In this document: piece after piece, positions 27,097 through 35,153 of the stretch
Position numbering within the stretch: the stretch's first letter is position 1
How the letters are laid out: every line of letters begins with the position of its first letter
NCBI RefSeq assembly: GCF_001514205.1
Contig: NZ_KQ948764.1
Location: 567,882-631,881, forward strand
DNA length: 64,000 nt
Direction of reading: 5' to 3'
Source: Streptomyces griseoruber
Lineage (GTDB): Bacteria > Actinomycetota > Actinomycetes > Streptomycetales > Streptomycetaceae
The notes under the pieces: model-generated
The model's input: the letters and a program-made list of their open reading frames with translations, nothing else
What the model was told of the DNA's origin: nothing
Database searches by the model: none
Position numbers and translations under genes: made by a program

Positions 27097-27387
27097 TCAG
27101 GAAAACAACGGGGCACCACATAGACCGCACACCGGGCCGGTCGTCTCCGTGCTTCCGCAGTGCGCACAACGCGCGGCATCGCTTTCCGCACCCGGCGAAT
27201 TGCCGGATTGCCGATACGTCGAAGGCCCTTCAGGAACTCCCTCCCGTTTCTCGGAGCCCGCCCCGGAATGCACCACTCCGATTTTCCGTGCGAGGCGCGT
27301 AAGCTGCGCCCCCCAGGATCCCGGCCATTGACGCGACAAAGCCCACCCTCGTTTCCCCTCTCGACAGGCATCCCACGACAAGGGCAT
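27097..27387 (-). CDS. Possible zinc-ribbon protein or fragment
   Basis: An open frame of 96 codons ends in RCAHCGSTETTGPVCGLCGA-type sequence: two CxxC knuckles separated by nine residues, as in zinc ribbons. The upstream 70 residues are low in regular structure and third-position G+C is only about two thirds in the ribbon, below local genes. It could be a real short gene, the tail of a decayed longer gene, or coincidence. No ribosome site is convincing at ATG 27387. Confidence 0.35.
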   Translation of the reverse strand: MPLSWDACREGKRGWALSRQWPGSWGAQLTRLARKIGVVHSGAGSEKREGVPEGPSTYRQSGNSPGAESDAARCAHCGSTETTGPVCGLCGAPLFS

Positions 27388-27544
27388 TCACCAGACGCCT
27401 TTTACGCTGCCACTTCCTGCTTTTACCCGACGCTTTGGCTCCAACCTCGGCTCTTCATCAAATTCCTGTGAGGTGCTTGTGGATTTGACATGCACAAGTA
27501 GAAGATCGACGAGAACGATCAACTCCCGAAGCAAAGGAACAGGT

Positions 27545-28213
27545 GTGAGGCGCGCTTCCGCATCACTCCGTGTGGCCGCTCTGGGGGCCACGACCATCGT
27601 CACGCTCGTGGCCGGCCCCACCGTCCTCGCCTTCGCAGACGATTCCGATCCCGTCGACGCCACGTTCGACGCCGACTTCACCGAGCAGGAAACCGACTCC
27701 CCGGCCATCAGCCATTCCATCTTCACCAACACTCCCGACCACACCACGGGCATCGTGCGCGACGCCGCGGCGGCGACCATGCCCGGGGGAAGCTGGCCCG
27801 ATCACTCGGCCAGCGGCTACGGCAGCACCGTCCGATGGGGCGGTCACTTCCGCGGCGTGGTCGAGGACATGAACCGCGGCACCCGCATCGAAGCCCTGGT
27901 CCACCTCATGGAACCGGGTGGGGACCCCGACCGGGAACGCGGCGTGTACGGCCGGGCCGACTGGTACGGCAACACCCAGAGCTGCTACCCCACCTCGATG
28001 TCGAGCGCCAGCTGCTCGACGGCCTGGTACCACACGGACAACAGCGAGACGGGCCGCGAGAACGCCAACACCACCTGGCAGTACTGGTACCAGTGGGACG
28101 AGGTCCACCCCAGCTACAACAGCGGCCGGGGCGCCTTCAAGGGCTGCATCGACGTGAAGTGGCACAAGGACAAGTGCACGGCCACGATCATCCGCGGTTC
28201 GCACTACAACTGA
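27545..28213 (+). CDS. Secreted four-cysteine protein of unknown function
   Basis: I do not recognise this family. The 222-residue product starts at GTG 27545 (GGAAC upstream) with a signal peptide (ASLRVAALGATTIVTLVAG... to about residue 30). The mature part is acidic first, then rich in Trp, Tyr, Gly and Asn, with four cysteines (QSCYP, SASCST, KGCIDV, DKCTA) that could make two disulfides, and ends RGSHYN. It has its own terminator and lies directly upstream of a decayed ABC-transporter operon. A small exported protein next to an ABC exporter recalls bacteriocin-type clusters, but no homology was recognised. Confidence 0.72.
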   Translation: MRRASASLRVAALGATTIVTLVAGPTVLAFADDSDPVDATFDADFTEQETDSPAISHSIFTNTPDHTTGIVRDAAAATMPGGSWPDHSASGYGSTVRWGGHFRGVVEDMNRGTRIEALVHLMEPGGDPDRERGVYGRADWYGNTQSCYPTSMSSASCSTAWYHTDNSETGRENANTTWQYWYQWDEVHPSYNSGRGAFKGCIDVKWHKDKCTATIIRGSHYN

Positions 28214-28254
28214 CCCGACGGTCGACGCTCCGTCGACCGAGCGGTTGATCCGAG

Positions 28255-28289
28255 GATGCTCGGGGCGACTGTCACCCGCCCCGAGCATC
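28255..28289 (+). terminator. Terminator of the four-cysteine protein gene
   Basis: GATGCTCGGGGCG (28255-28267) pairs perfectly with 28277-28289 across a 9-nt loop. Confidence 0.8.
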
Positions 28290-28320
28290 GCCTCCCCACT
28301 TTTCCAGCGGATCGGCGGCC

Positions 28321-28740
28321 ATGCAACCAGACGTCACCGTCAGCGGAGTCCACTTCAGTTACCGCTCACGCCTCGTGCTCCAGGGCGTGGACGCGCAGTT
28401 CTCGCCCGGGATGAACTTCGTCGCCGGCGTCAACGGGGCCGGCAAGACCACTCTGTTCCGGCTCATGCTGGGCGAACTGCGCCCTGCCCAGGGCGAGGTA
28501 CATGTTCCGGCGCACGGCACGGGCTACCTCCCGCAGTCCTTCGGGTTCCCTCCTCGCTTCACCGTCGCCGACTTCGTCGAGCATTTCGCGTGGTCCTGCC
28601 CGTCGTCATCCGCCGTGGGCTGCTGGCGGCCGGGCTGGCGCTCGCCGTGTGTGCCGCGGTACCCGCCTCGGCCTCCGGACGCGCCTACTGGAGACCGGTG
28701 GTCGCGGCCGATCACTGCGCGCGCCAGCACAACGGGCTGA
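28321..28740 (+). pseudogene. ABC-transporter ATPase, truncated after about 90 residues
   Basis: The first 90 codons from ATG 28321 encode a normal ABC ATPase N-terminus: VTVSGVHFSYRSRLVLQGVD, Walker A GVNGAGKTT (about 39-47) and a Q-loop-like YLPQSFGFP (about 69-77). From about 28590 the frame turns into Arg/Pro/Ser-rich sequence and stops at 28740, while a different frame carries the end of a membrane-protein gene. The signature motif, Walker B and H-loop are absent, so a deletion of several hundred residues has fused two genes. It is not a working ATPase. Confidence 0.8.
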
Positions 28741-29204
28741 CGATCTGTGCCGGTGACGGCTTCCAGTCTCTGTACCTGCACGCGGCCAGGAGCCTGGCAC
28801 CCGTGGTCCGGCGACTCCAGGAGCTGGGAATCGACCCGCCGACGACCTATGTCATCGCCGCGGGTGAATCCGTCAGGATCCCGGACCCTCGCGACGGCGT
28901 CATCTCCGTCGACGCGGTGAACGGCCGGACCCGTGTCCCGTCGGCAGCGCTCGTCATGGCCGCCACGGTGCAGACGGGATGCGCCCACCCCACCAACGGC
29001 CAGGTCGAGCGGCAGGCCGTGCTGTACGGCTGGTTCCTGATGGAGTTCGGCACGGACGCTCCGGGCCGCTATCCACCGCAGACGGTACGGCAGTTGAGGG
29101 CGCTCGACACCACGGCCCAGCGGACCTGGGTGCGCGAGGCGTATGCGCGGGCGTGGGCATGCGACCCGTCGGTTCCCGACTATCCCAAGGGGGTGACGCC
29201 GTGA
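28590..29204 (+). pseudogene. C-terminal remnant of an ABC-associated membrane protein
   Basis: From GTG 28590 a 204-residue frame begins with one hydrophobic helix (PVVIRRGLLAAGLALAVCAAVPASA) and continues as an extracytoplasmic domain with paired cysteines (DHCARQHNGLTICAG; QTGCAHP) and WVREAYARAWACD. It resembles the tail of multi-spanning proteins encoded with such ATPases (DUF7224-like, from memory). The missing N-terminal spans correspond to the deletion seen in the ATPase gene. It could still be translated as a secreted protein because the remaining helix resembles a signal peptide. Confidence 0.6.
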
Positions 29205-29814
29205 GGGCCCCGGCCGGTTTCGCGGCGGCTCGCTGCCCGCTCCCGTCACTGGCAGGCACGGGGGCAGCGGTCCTCCTGGCCGCCGCGATCACCCCCTGCA
29301 GCGTGCCCACCCTTTCGCCATGGCCGCACGACAGCCCCTGGCTCCGTACGCGCCCGCCGTCGTCGCCCTCGCCGTCGGCCTTCTGCTCGACAACCCCATG
29401 CCGACGCTGGAAGCGGGGGTGCCACGACGGCGGCTGTACCGGGCGCGGGCGGGCTGGTACGCAACCGTCCTGGCGTTCGCCACCATGGCCACAGCGGTCA
29501 CGCTCCCCCTCGCCGAACCCTCCTGGCACGGCACGATGCTGCGGAATGCGGTGCTGCTGGCCGCCGTCGCGGTGCTCGCCTCGGTCGCCGTGGGGGGACG
29601 CGCCGCATGGCTGGTGATCCTCGTCCTGACACTGCCGGACCTGCTGGCGGGCGGCACGGACGACGGCACACCGCGCGCGTGGGCACTCCTGGCTCAGCCC
29701 CCGGACAGCCCGACCGCCGTCGTCGTCACCATGACACTGGTGGTGCTCGCCCTCACGTGTTACACACGCTGGGACGCCCGCCCGGACCTCGGTCTCGCCG
29801 ATGGCGGCACCTGA
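29201..29814 (+). pseudogene. Frameshifted small integral membrane protein
   Basis: A GTG at 29201 overlaps the previous stop (GTGA) and begins a hydrophobic segment (LAGTGAAVLLAAAITPCSVPTLSPWPHDSPWL). Around 29340-29360 the hydrophobic coding signal shifts to another frame (APYAPAVVALAVGLLLDNPMP ... to the stop at 29814), giving about four more helices. Read together they make one membrane protein of about 200 residues, so a frameshift is likely. An internal ATG (29320) might still yield a 164-residue product. It is the last gene of the decayed ABC operon. Confidence 0.6.
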
Positions 29815-29922
29815 GGCCCGGGGCAGCACCCTGTACGAGGACGGGGTGGCCTGCTACGGGAGTGCCACCCCATCGCGTCGCTCTGACGATTACAGCGATC
29901 ACCAGCGATTACACTGAGCCGC

Positions 29923-31962
29923 GTGCCTCCGTTGAACTTCTGGTCGATCTATCAGCACGGCTTCGCACGCGTCGCCGCATGTACGGGCCACACGGTCATC
30001 GCGGACCCGCCGGCCAACGCCGAGGCGGTGCTGCGCCACGCGCGCCGGTGCGCCGAGGAGGGTGTCGCGGTCGCCGTCTTCCCGGAGATGGGCCTGTGCG
30101 GCTACTCCATCGAGGACCTGCTGCTCCAGGACGCGCTGCTCGACGAGGTCGAGAAGGCCCTCCGGGACGTGGTGACCGGCTCGGCGGACCTGCTGCCGGT
30201 GCTGGTCGTCGGCGCCCCGCTGCGCCACCGCAACCGGATCTACAACTGCGCGGTGATCGTGCACCGCGGCCGGATCCTCGGGGTCGTGCCGAAGTCGTAC
30301 CCGCCGAACTACCGGGAGTTCTACGAGCGCCGGCAGATCGCGGACGGCGCCGACGAGCGCGGCGGCTCGATCCGGGTCGGCGGCGCGAGCGTGCCGTTCG
30401 GCGTGGACCTGCTGTTCGCTGCGGACGACGTCCCCGGTCTCACGCTGTTCGCGGAGATCTGCGAGGACATGTGGGTGCCGGTGCCGCCGAGCGCGGAGGC
30501 GGCGCTGGCCGGTGCGACGCTCCTGGTGAACCTCTCCGGCAGCCCGATCACGGTCGGGCGGGCCGAGGACCGCAAGCTGCTGTGCCGCTCGGCGTCCGCG
30601 CGCTGCCTGGCCGCGTACGTCTACGCGGCGGCCGGCCTCGGCGAGTCGACGACCGACCTGTCCTGGGACGGCCAGGCCATGGTCTACGAGAACGGCGTGC
30701 TGCTCGCGGAGACCGAGCGCTTCCCGCTCGGCGACGAGTACGCGGTGGCCGACGTGGACCTCGACCTGCTGCGGCAGGAGCGGCAGCGGATGGGCACCTT
30801 CGACGACAACCGCCGTACGCACCGGGCACGGACCGCCGACTTCCGGACGGTCTCCTTCGTGCTCGACCCGCCGCTCACCGACCTGGGCCTGCGCCGCCGT
30901 CTGGAGCGCTTCCCGTTCGTGCCGGCCGACGCCGACCGGCTCGCCCTGGACTGCTTCGAGGCGTACAACATCCAGGTCGAGGGCCTCCAGCAGCGGCTGG
31001 CCTCGATCGGCGGCCCGAAGGTGGTCATCGGGGTGTCCGGCGGCCTGGACTCCACGCACGCGCTGATCGTCGCCGCCCGCGCGATGGACCGCGCGGGCCG
31101 TCCGCGCAGCGACATCCTGGCCTGGACCCTGCCCGGCTTCGCCACCAGCGACCACACCAAGGACAACGCCCACAAGCTGATGAACTCCCTCGGCGTCACC
31201 GCGGCCGAGCTGGACATCACGCCCACGGCGCGGCTGATGCTGCGGGAGATGGGCCACCCCTTCGGCTCCGGCGAGCCGGTGTACGACGTCACCTTCGAGA
31301 ACGTCCAGGCGGGCCTGCGCACCGACTACCTCTTCCGGCTGGCCAACCAGCGCGGCGGCATCGTGCTCGGTACCGGCGACCTCTCCGAACTCGCCCTCGG
31401 CTGGTCCACGTACGGCGTGGGCGACCAGATGAGCCACTACAACGTCAACTCGGGTGTGCCGAAGACGCTGGTGCAGCATCTGATCCGCTGGGTCATCAGC
31501 AGCGGGCAGTTCGGCGACGAGACCGGCAGGACGCTCGCCGCGATCCTCGACACCGAGATCAGCCCGGAGCTGGTCCCGGGCGAGGAGATGCAGTCGACCG
31601 AGTCGAAGATCGGCCCCTACGCGCTGCACGACTTCACGCTCTTCCACGTCCTGCGGTACGGCTTCCGCCCCTCGAAGATCGCCTTCCTGGCCTGGCACGC
31701 CTGGCACGACCGGGAGTCCGGCGCCTGGCCGCCGGGCTTCCCCGAGGCCAAGCGGGTGGCGTACGACCTGCCCGAGATCCGGCAGTGGCTGGAGGTCTTC
31801 TGCCGCCGCTTCTTCGCCTTCGCCCAGTTCAAGCGCTCGGCGATGCCCAACGGGCCGAAGGTGTCGGCGGGGGGTTCGCTGTCGCCACGGGGTGACTGGC
31901 GGGCACCGTCGGACAGCTCGGCGCGGGCTTGGCTGCGGGATCTGGCGCGGTTCGACGAGTAG
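29923..31962 (+). CDS. nadE: Glutamine-dependent NAD+ synthetase
   Basis: Cytoplasmic enzyme for the last step of NAD+ synthesis: deamido-NAD+, ATP and glutamine to NAD+. At 679 residues it has the length of M. tuberculosis NadE. The N-terminal nitrilase-like glutaminase carries the Glu-Lys-Cys triad (E55 in FPEMGLCGYS, K124 in VPKSYPPNYREFYE, C180 in FAEICEDMW). The C-terminal synthetase has the PP-loop SGGLDSTHA (about 373-381) and GTGDLSELALGW. The start is GTG 29923. It stands alone between decayed and intact accessory genes. Confidence 0.96.
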   Translation: MPPLNFWSIYQHGFARVAACTGHTVIADPPANAEAVLRHARRCAEEGVAVAVFPEMGLCGYSIEDLLLQDALLDEVEKALRDVVTGSADLLPVLVVGAPLRHRNRIYNCAVIVHRGRILGVVPKSYPPNYREFYERRQIADGADERGGSIRVGGASVPFGVDLLFAADDVPGLTLFAEICEDMWVPVPPSAEAALAGATLLVNLSGSPITVGRAEDRKLLCRSASARCLAAYVYAAAGLGESTTDLSWDGQAMVYENGVLLAETERFPLGDEYAVADVDLDLLRQERQRMGTFDDNRRTHRARTADFRTVSFVLDPPLTDLGLRRRLERFPFVPADADRLALDCFEAYNIQVEGLQQRLASIGGPKVVIGVSGGLDSTHALIVAARAMDRAGRPRSDILAWTLPGFATSDHTKDNAHKLMNSLGVTAAELDITPTARLMLREMGHPFGSGEPVYDVTFENVQAGLRTDYLFRLANQRGGIVLGTGDLSELALGWSTYGVGDQMSHYNVNSGVPKTLVQHLIRWVISSGQFGDETGRTLAAILDTEISPELVPGEEMQSTESKIGPYALHDFTLFHVLRYGFRPSKIAFLAWHAWHDRESGAWPPGFPEAKRVAYDLPEIRQWLEVFCRRFFAFAQFKRSAMPNGPKVSAGGSLSPRGDWRAPSDSSARAWLRDLARFDE

Positions 31963-32018
31963 CCCTTCGCCCACCTATCGGATCGCGCGCGGCGGGTCCC
32001 TACTGACAGGCTGCCTTC

Positions 32019-32558
32019 ATGGATCGCCCGGAAGTACTGCTCATCGGAGGACGGGCCGGCGTCGGCAAGACGACGGTGGGATGGGAGGTCTCGGCGCAAC
32101 TGCGCGCCGCGGAGATCGCCCACGCGATCATCGAGGGTGACTTCATGGGGCAGGTGCATCCGGCTCCCGAGGGGGACCCGCACCGCGCGGAGATCACCGA
32201 GTGCAATCTGACCGCGGTGTGGGCCAACTTCGCCCGGCGTGGGTACCGACGCCTGATCTACACGAACACCGTGAGCGTGCTGCCGGAGGCGACGGGCATG
32301 TTCGAGCGCGCCATGGGAGCGGGCGTGAAGATCGTACGAGTCCTGCTCACCGCCTCCGACACCACCACTCGCGAGCGGCTCACGGGACGCGAACTCGGCT
32401 CGGAACTGGAGCACGAGTGGGAAGGCAGCGTCCGCAAGGCCCGGCTCCTCGAACAACGGTCCCCGGCAGGCACGGTGTGGGTGACGACCGACGGACGCCC
32501 CGTCGTGGACATCGCGCGGGAGGTGGTGACTTCGACGGGTTGGGCCGGGCATAGCTGA
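32019..32558 (+). CDS. P-loop ATPase/kinase-like protein
   Basis: Cytoplasmic protein of 179 residues with a Walker A motif near the N-terminus (GGRAGVGKTT, 10-19) and the overall size of shikimate/gluconate kinase-type or AAA_33-type nucleotide enzymes. A DF motif follows (EGDFMGQVHP, about 39-48). No specific substrate can be named. It starts at ATG 32019, 56 bp after nadE, and lies 16 bp before the HAD hydrolase gene, so the two may be co-transcribed. Confidence 0.75.
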   Translation: MDRPEVLLIGGRAGVGKTTVGWEVSAQLRAAEIAHAIIEGDFMGQVHPAPEGDPHRAEITECNLTAVWANFARRGYRRLIYTNTVSVLPEATGMFERAMGAGVKIVRVLLTASDTTTRERLTGRELGSELEHEWEGSVRKARLLEQRSPAGTVWVTTDGRPVVDIAREVVTSTGWAGHS

Positions 32559-32574
32559 CCCGTACCCTCGGAGG

Positions 32575-33216
32575 GTGCTGGAGACCATCGTGCTGGACAT
32601 CGGCGAGACGATCACCCGTGATGACCGCTACTGGGCCTCCTGGGCCGACTGGCTGGAGATCCCCCGTCACACCCTGTCCGCCCTCGTCGGCGCGGTCGTC
32701 GCACAGGGCCGGGACAACGCCGACGCCCTACGGCTCGCGCGGCCCGGCTGCGATGTGGCCGCCGAATACCGCGCCCGTGAAGCGGCGGGACGCGGCGAGC
32801 ACCTTGACGAGAGCGACCTCTACGACGATGTGCGCCCTGCCCTGCCCGCACTGCGTGAACGTGGTGTGCGGGTCGTCATCGCGGGCAATCAGACCGCGCG
32901 TGCGGGTGAACTTCTGCGCGGCCTGGCCCTTCCTGCGGACCTGATCGTGACATCCGGGGAGTGGGGAGTCGCAAAGCCTCAGCCAGCGTTCTTCGCACGG
33001 GTCCTGGAAGTCGCGCAGGCCCCGGCAGACAGAACCCTGTACGTGGGAGATCACCCGGCCAACGACGTCTTCCCGGCGAAGGCGGCAGGGCTGCGCGTGG
33101 CGCACCTTCGACGTGGGCCGTGGGGGTACCTGTGGGCCGACGATGCAGAGGTCAGGGCGGCGGCGGACTGGCGGATCGCCAGCCTCTCCCAACTGGTCAC
33201 GATCGCTGAAGACTGA
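32575..33216 (+). CDS. HAD-superfamily hydrolase
   Basis: Cytoplasmic phosphatase-like protein of 213 residues starting at GTG 32575. HAD motifs: I LDIGET (7-12; the usual DxD second Asp is Glu or shifted, DIGET), II VIAGNQ (about 100), III lysine in AKPQPAFF (about 132) and IV GDHPANDV (about 153). The change in motif I (second Asp to Gly-Glu context) is typical of some HAD subgroups and may alter chemistry. It is probably in an operon with the P-loop gene upstream. Substrate unknown. Confidence 0.8.
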   Translation: MLETIVLDIGETITRDDRYWASWADWLEIPRHTLSALVGAVVAQGRDNADALRLARPGCDVAAEYRAREAAGRGEHLDESDLYDDVRPALPALRERGVRVVIAGNQTARAGELLRGLALPADLIVTSGEWGVAKPQPAFFARVLEVAQAPADRTLYVGDHPANDVFPAKAAGLRVAHLRRGPWGYLWADDAEVRAAADWRIASLSQLVTIAED

Positions 33217-33391
33217 CCCAGGGTGAAGGCCCCGATGAATTTGCTTCTCACTGCTACGTCGTCGTAGGTCGTCGATTGCCGGATCGATGCCGTCCCAAGC
33301 TGTATGACAAGCCTCCAGCGAGGTGATTCGCGCACACGCAACGTTTCCAACTGGGTACGGTGCGGAGTGAATCCACCGAGCTGGAGCCCTT

Positions 33392-33544
33392 ATGCCCGCA
33401 CGCACCCAAGGCGGGGTAGGCAGCCGGATCGCCTACTACCGCAGCGTCATGCGCCCGAAGATGACACAGCAGCAACTCGCGGTTGCCGCTTGTGTGTCGC
33501 TGGGCACCCCGTCGCCCAGCTCGCCGCTCCCTCCGCCGAGCTGA
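33392..33544 (+). pseudogene. XRE-type repressor, N-terminal fragment
   Basis: ATG 33392 opens GSRIAYYRSVMRPKMTQQQLAVAACVSLGT, the first half of an XRE helix-turn-helix (MTQQQLA is the typical recognition-domain start). After about 36 codons the frame runs into Pro/Ser codons and stops at 33544. The rest of the regulator is missing, replaced by the end of another gene in a different frame. Confidence 0.65.
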
Positions 33545-33801
33545 TGACGACGAGCGAGGGGGTGATCCTCGTGGACGTCGCGACCGGCTCGCAGGCCTGG
33601 ACGGAACCGGTCGAGAACGGCTGGCAGGTTCACCAGCACGGCCCGCTGCGCCTGTGGAACGCCGTGGAAGACGCCCTCTCGGCCTGGCAGGACGCCGGAT
33701 CGCCCCCGCAGTCCGACTTCGGAATGACGGTGGACGTCGACGGCACGCAACGCGTCTGGATCGGAACCCCCGAAGGCCCCACCTGGCGCCTGCCTGTATA
33801 G
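33500..33801 (+). pseudogene. C-terminal fragment of a methyltransferase-like protein
   Basis: From about 33500, in the frame that stops at 33801, the sequence HPVAQLAAPSAELMTTSEG, then VATGSQAWTEP, GPLRLWNAVEDALSAWQDAG and FGMTVDVDGTQRVWIGTP resembles the C-terminal extension of actinobacterial protein-L-isoaspartate-methyltransferase-like proteins (from memory). No SAM-binding domain precedes it. With the XRE fragment it marks a deletion junction near 33500. Confidence 0.55.
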
Positions 33802-33845
33802 CTGTGCCGCGGCCCCGTCGCGCCCTCCGTCGCCGAGCGCAGACG

Positions 33846-35066
33846 TCAGCTGGGTACCGCCGCCTCCGCAGACGCCGGAAGGTGCGTCGCCACGATCCGC
33901 TCGTGCCCGCGGCCGAAGGCGCGGCGGCGGTCCACCCCGTACGCCACCCCCGCCACGCCGAGGCCCAGGACCGCCAGTGCGGCGCCCGCGAGGGCCGGGG
34001 ACGTGACGCCGAGGCCCGCTGCCAGGGTCAGGCCGCCGATCCAGGCGCCGCCCGCGTTGGCGAGGTTGAAGGCGGCCTGGTTGGCGGAGGAGGCCAGGGA
34101 GGGGGCCGTGGAAGCCTTCTCCATGACCATGAGGTTCAAGGGAGTTCCCGCGACGAAGGCCGCGATGCCGAGGAGGACCACCGCCAGGGCGCCGGTCCAC
34201 TGGGTGCGCATCAGCAGCGGGAAGAGCGCGAGGACGGCGGCGAGGGAGGCCAGGCCGCCGAAGAGGGTGCGGCGCATCGCGTGGTCCGTGAGACGGCCGC
34301 CGAGCAGGTTGCCGATCGTCGCACCCACGCCGAACAGGGCGAGGAGGAGGGTGACGCTCCCGTCGGCGTAGCCGGCCGCGTCGGTCAGCATCGGCGTGAT
34401 GTAGCTGTAGGCCGAGAACAGGGCTCCGAAGCCCGCCACCGTCGTGCCGAGGGCCAGCCAGACCGGGAGGGACTTCAGGGCCGCCAGTTCGCCGCGCAGA
34501 CCGGTGGCGGGGGCCCCGCCCGTGTCGCGGGGGATCAGGACCGCGAGGGAGGCCACGGCCGCCAGGCCGATCACGCCGACGCCGAGGAAGGTGGCCCGCC
34601 AGCCCAGGTGCTGGCCCATGAGGGTGGCGGCGGGGACACCGGCGATGTTGGCGACGGTCAGGCCGAGGAACATCAGCGACACCGAGCGCGCCTTGCGCTC
34701 CGGCGCGACCAGACCGGTGGCGACGACCGCGCCGACGCCGAAGAAGGCGCCGTGCGGCAGGCCGCTGAGGAAGCGGGCGGCGAGGAGCGAGTCGTAGCCG
34801 GGGGCGAGCGCCGAGAGGGTGTTGCCCGCGATGAACAGGGCCATCAGGGACATCAGCAGGGTGCGGCGGCGCATCCGGGCCGTCACGGCGGCGAGCAGGG
34901 GCGCGCCGATGACGACGCCGAGGGCGTAGGCGGAGACGAGGTGGCCGGCGGTGGGGAGCGAGATGTGCAGGTCGGCCGCCACGTCGGGCAGCAGGCCCAT
35001 CATCACGAATTCCGTGGTGCCGATGCCGAAGGCACCCACGGCGAGGGCGAGCAGCGCCAGAGGCAT
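33846..35066 (-). CDS. MFS transporter (DHA1/AraJ-like)
   Basis: Cytoplasmic-membrane exporter of 406 residues with 12 helices. The opening LALAVGAFGIGTTEFVMMGLLPDVAADL and the motif A loop RMRRRTLLMSL are typical of the DHA1 group related to AraJ/YdhP and chloramphenicol-type exporters. The start is ATG 35066; a 16-codon extension to 35114 is Arg-rich and unlikely. Monocistronic, with 87 bp to the upstream membrane phosphatase gene. The substrate cannot be inferred. Confidence 0.88.
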   Translation of the reverse strand: MPLALLALAVGAFGIGTTEFVMMGLLPDVAADLHISLPTAGHLVSAYALGVVIGAPLLAAVTARMRRRTLLMSLMALFIAGNTLSALAPGYDSLLAARFLSGLPHGAFFGVGAVVATGLVAPERKARSVSLMFLGLTVANIAGVPAATLMGQHLGWRATFLGVGVIGLAAVASLAVLIPRDTGGAPATGLRGELAALKSLPVWLALGTTVAGFGALFSAYSYITPMLTDAAGYADGSVTLLLALFGVGATIGNLLGGRLTDHAMRRTLFGGLASLAAVLALFPLLMRTQWTGALAVVLLGIAAFVAGTPLNLMVMEKASTAPSLASSANQAAFNLANAGGAWIGGLTLAAGLGVTSPALAGAALAVLGLGVAGVAYGVDRRRAFGRGHERIVATHLPASAEAAVPS

Positions 35067-35153
35067 GAGGAGGCGTCGCCTTTCCGGTCGGGGAGGATCC
35101 CAGCGTATGTTCAACGACGGAACAAACTCTCCCCGGCCCGGTATTCCGGCGGG

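Larger units (their letters stand above)
27034..27544. other. 511-bp intergenic region, AT-richer than its surroundings
   Basis: After the sedolisin terminator this stretch contains one possible minus-strand zinc-ribbon ORF (27097-27387) and, just before the secreted-protein gene, a TTGACA (27485-27490) that could be a -35 element though no good -10 follows at 17 bp. Base composition is visibly lower in G+C than the neighbours, suggesting acquired or decayed DNA. Confidence 0.5.

Noticed and set aside
33304..33801. A complete 165-residue gene
   Set aside because: The first 65 codons are an out-of-frame reading of the XRE fragment and its upstream region; only the C-terminal part resembles a protein family.
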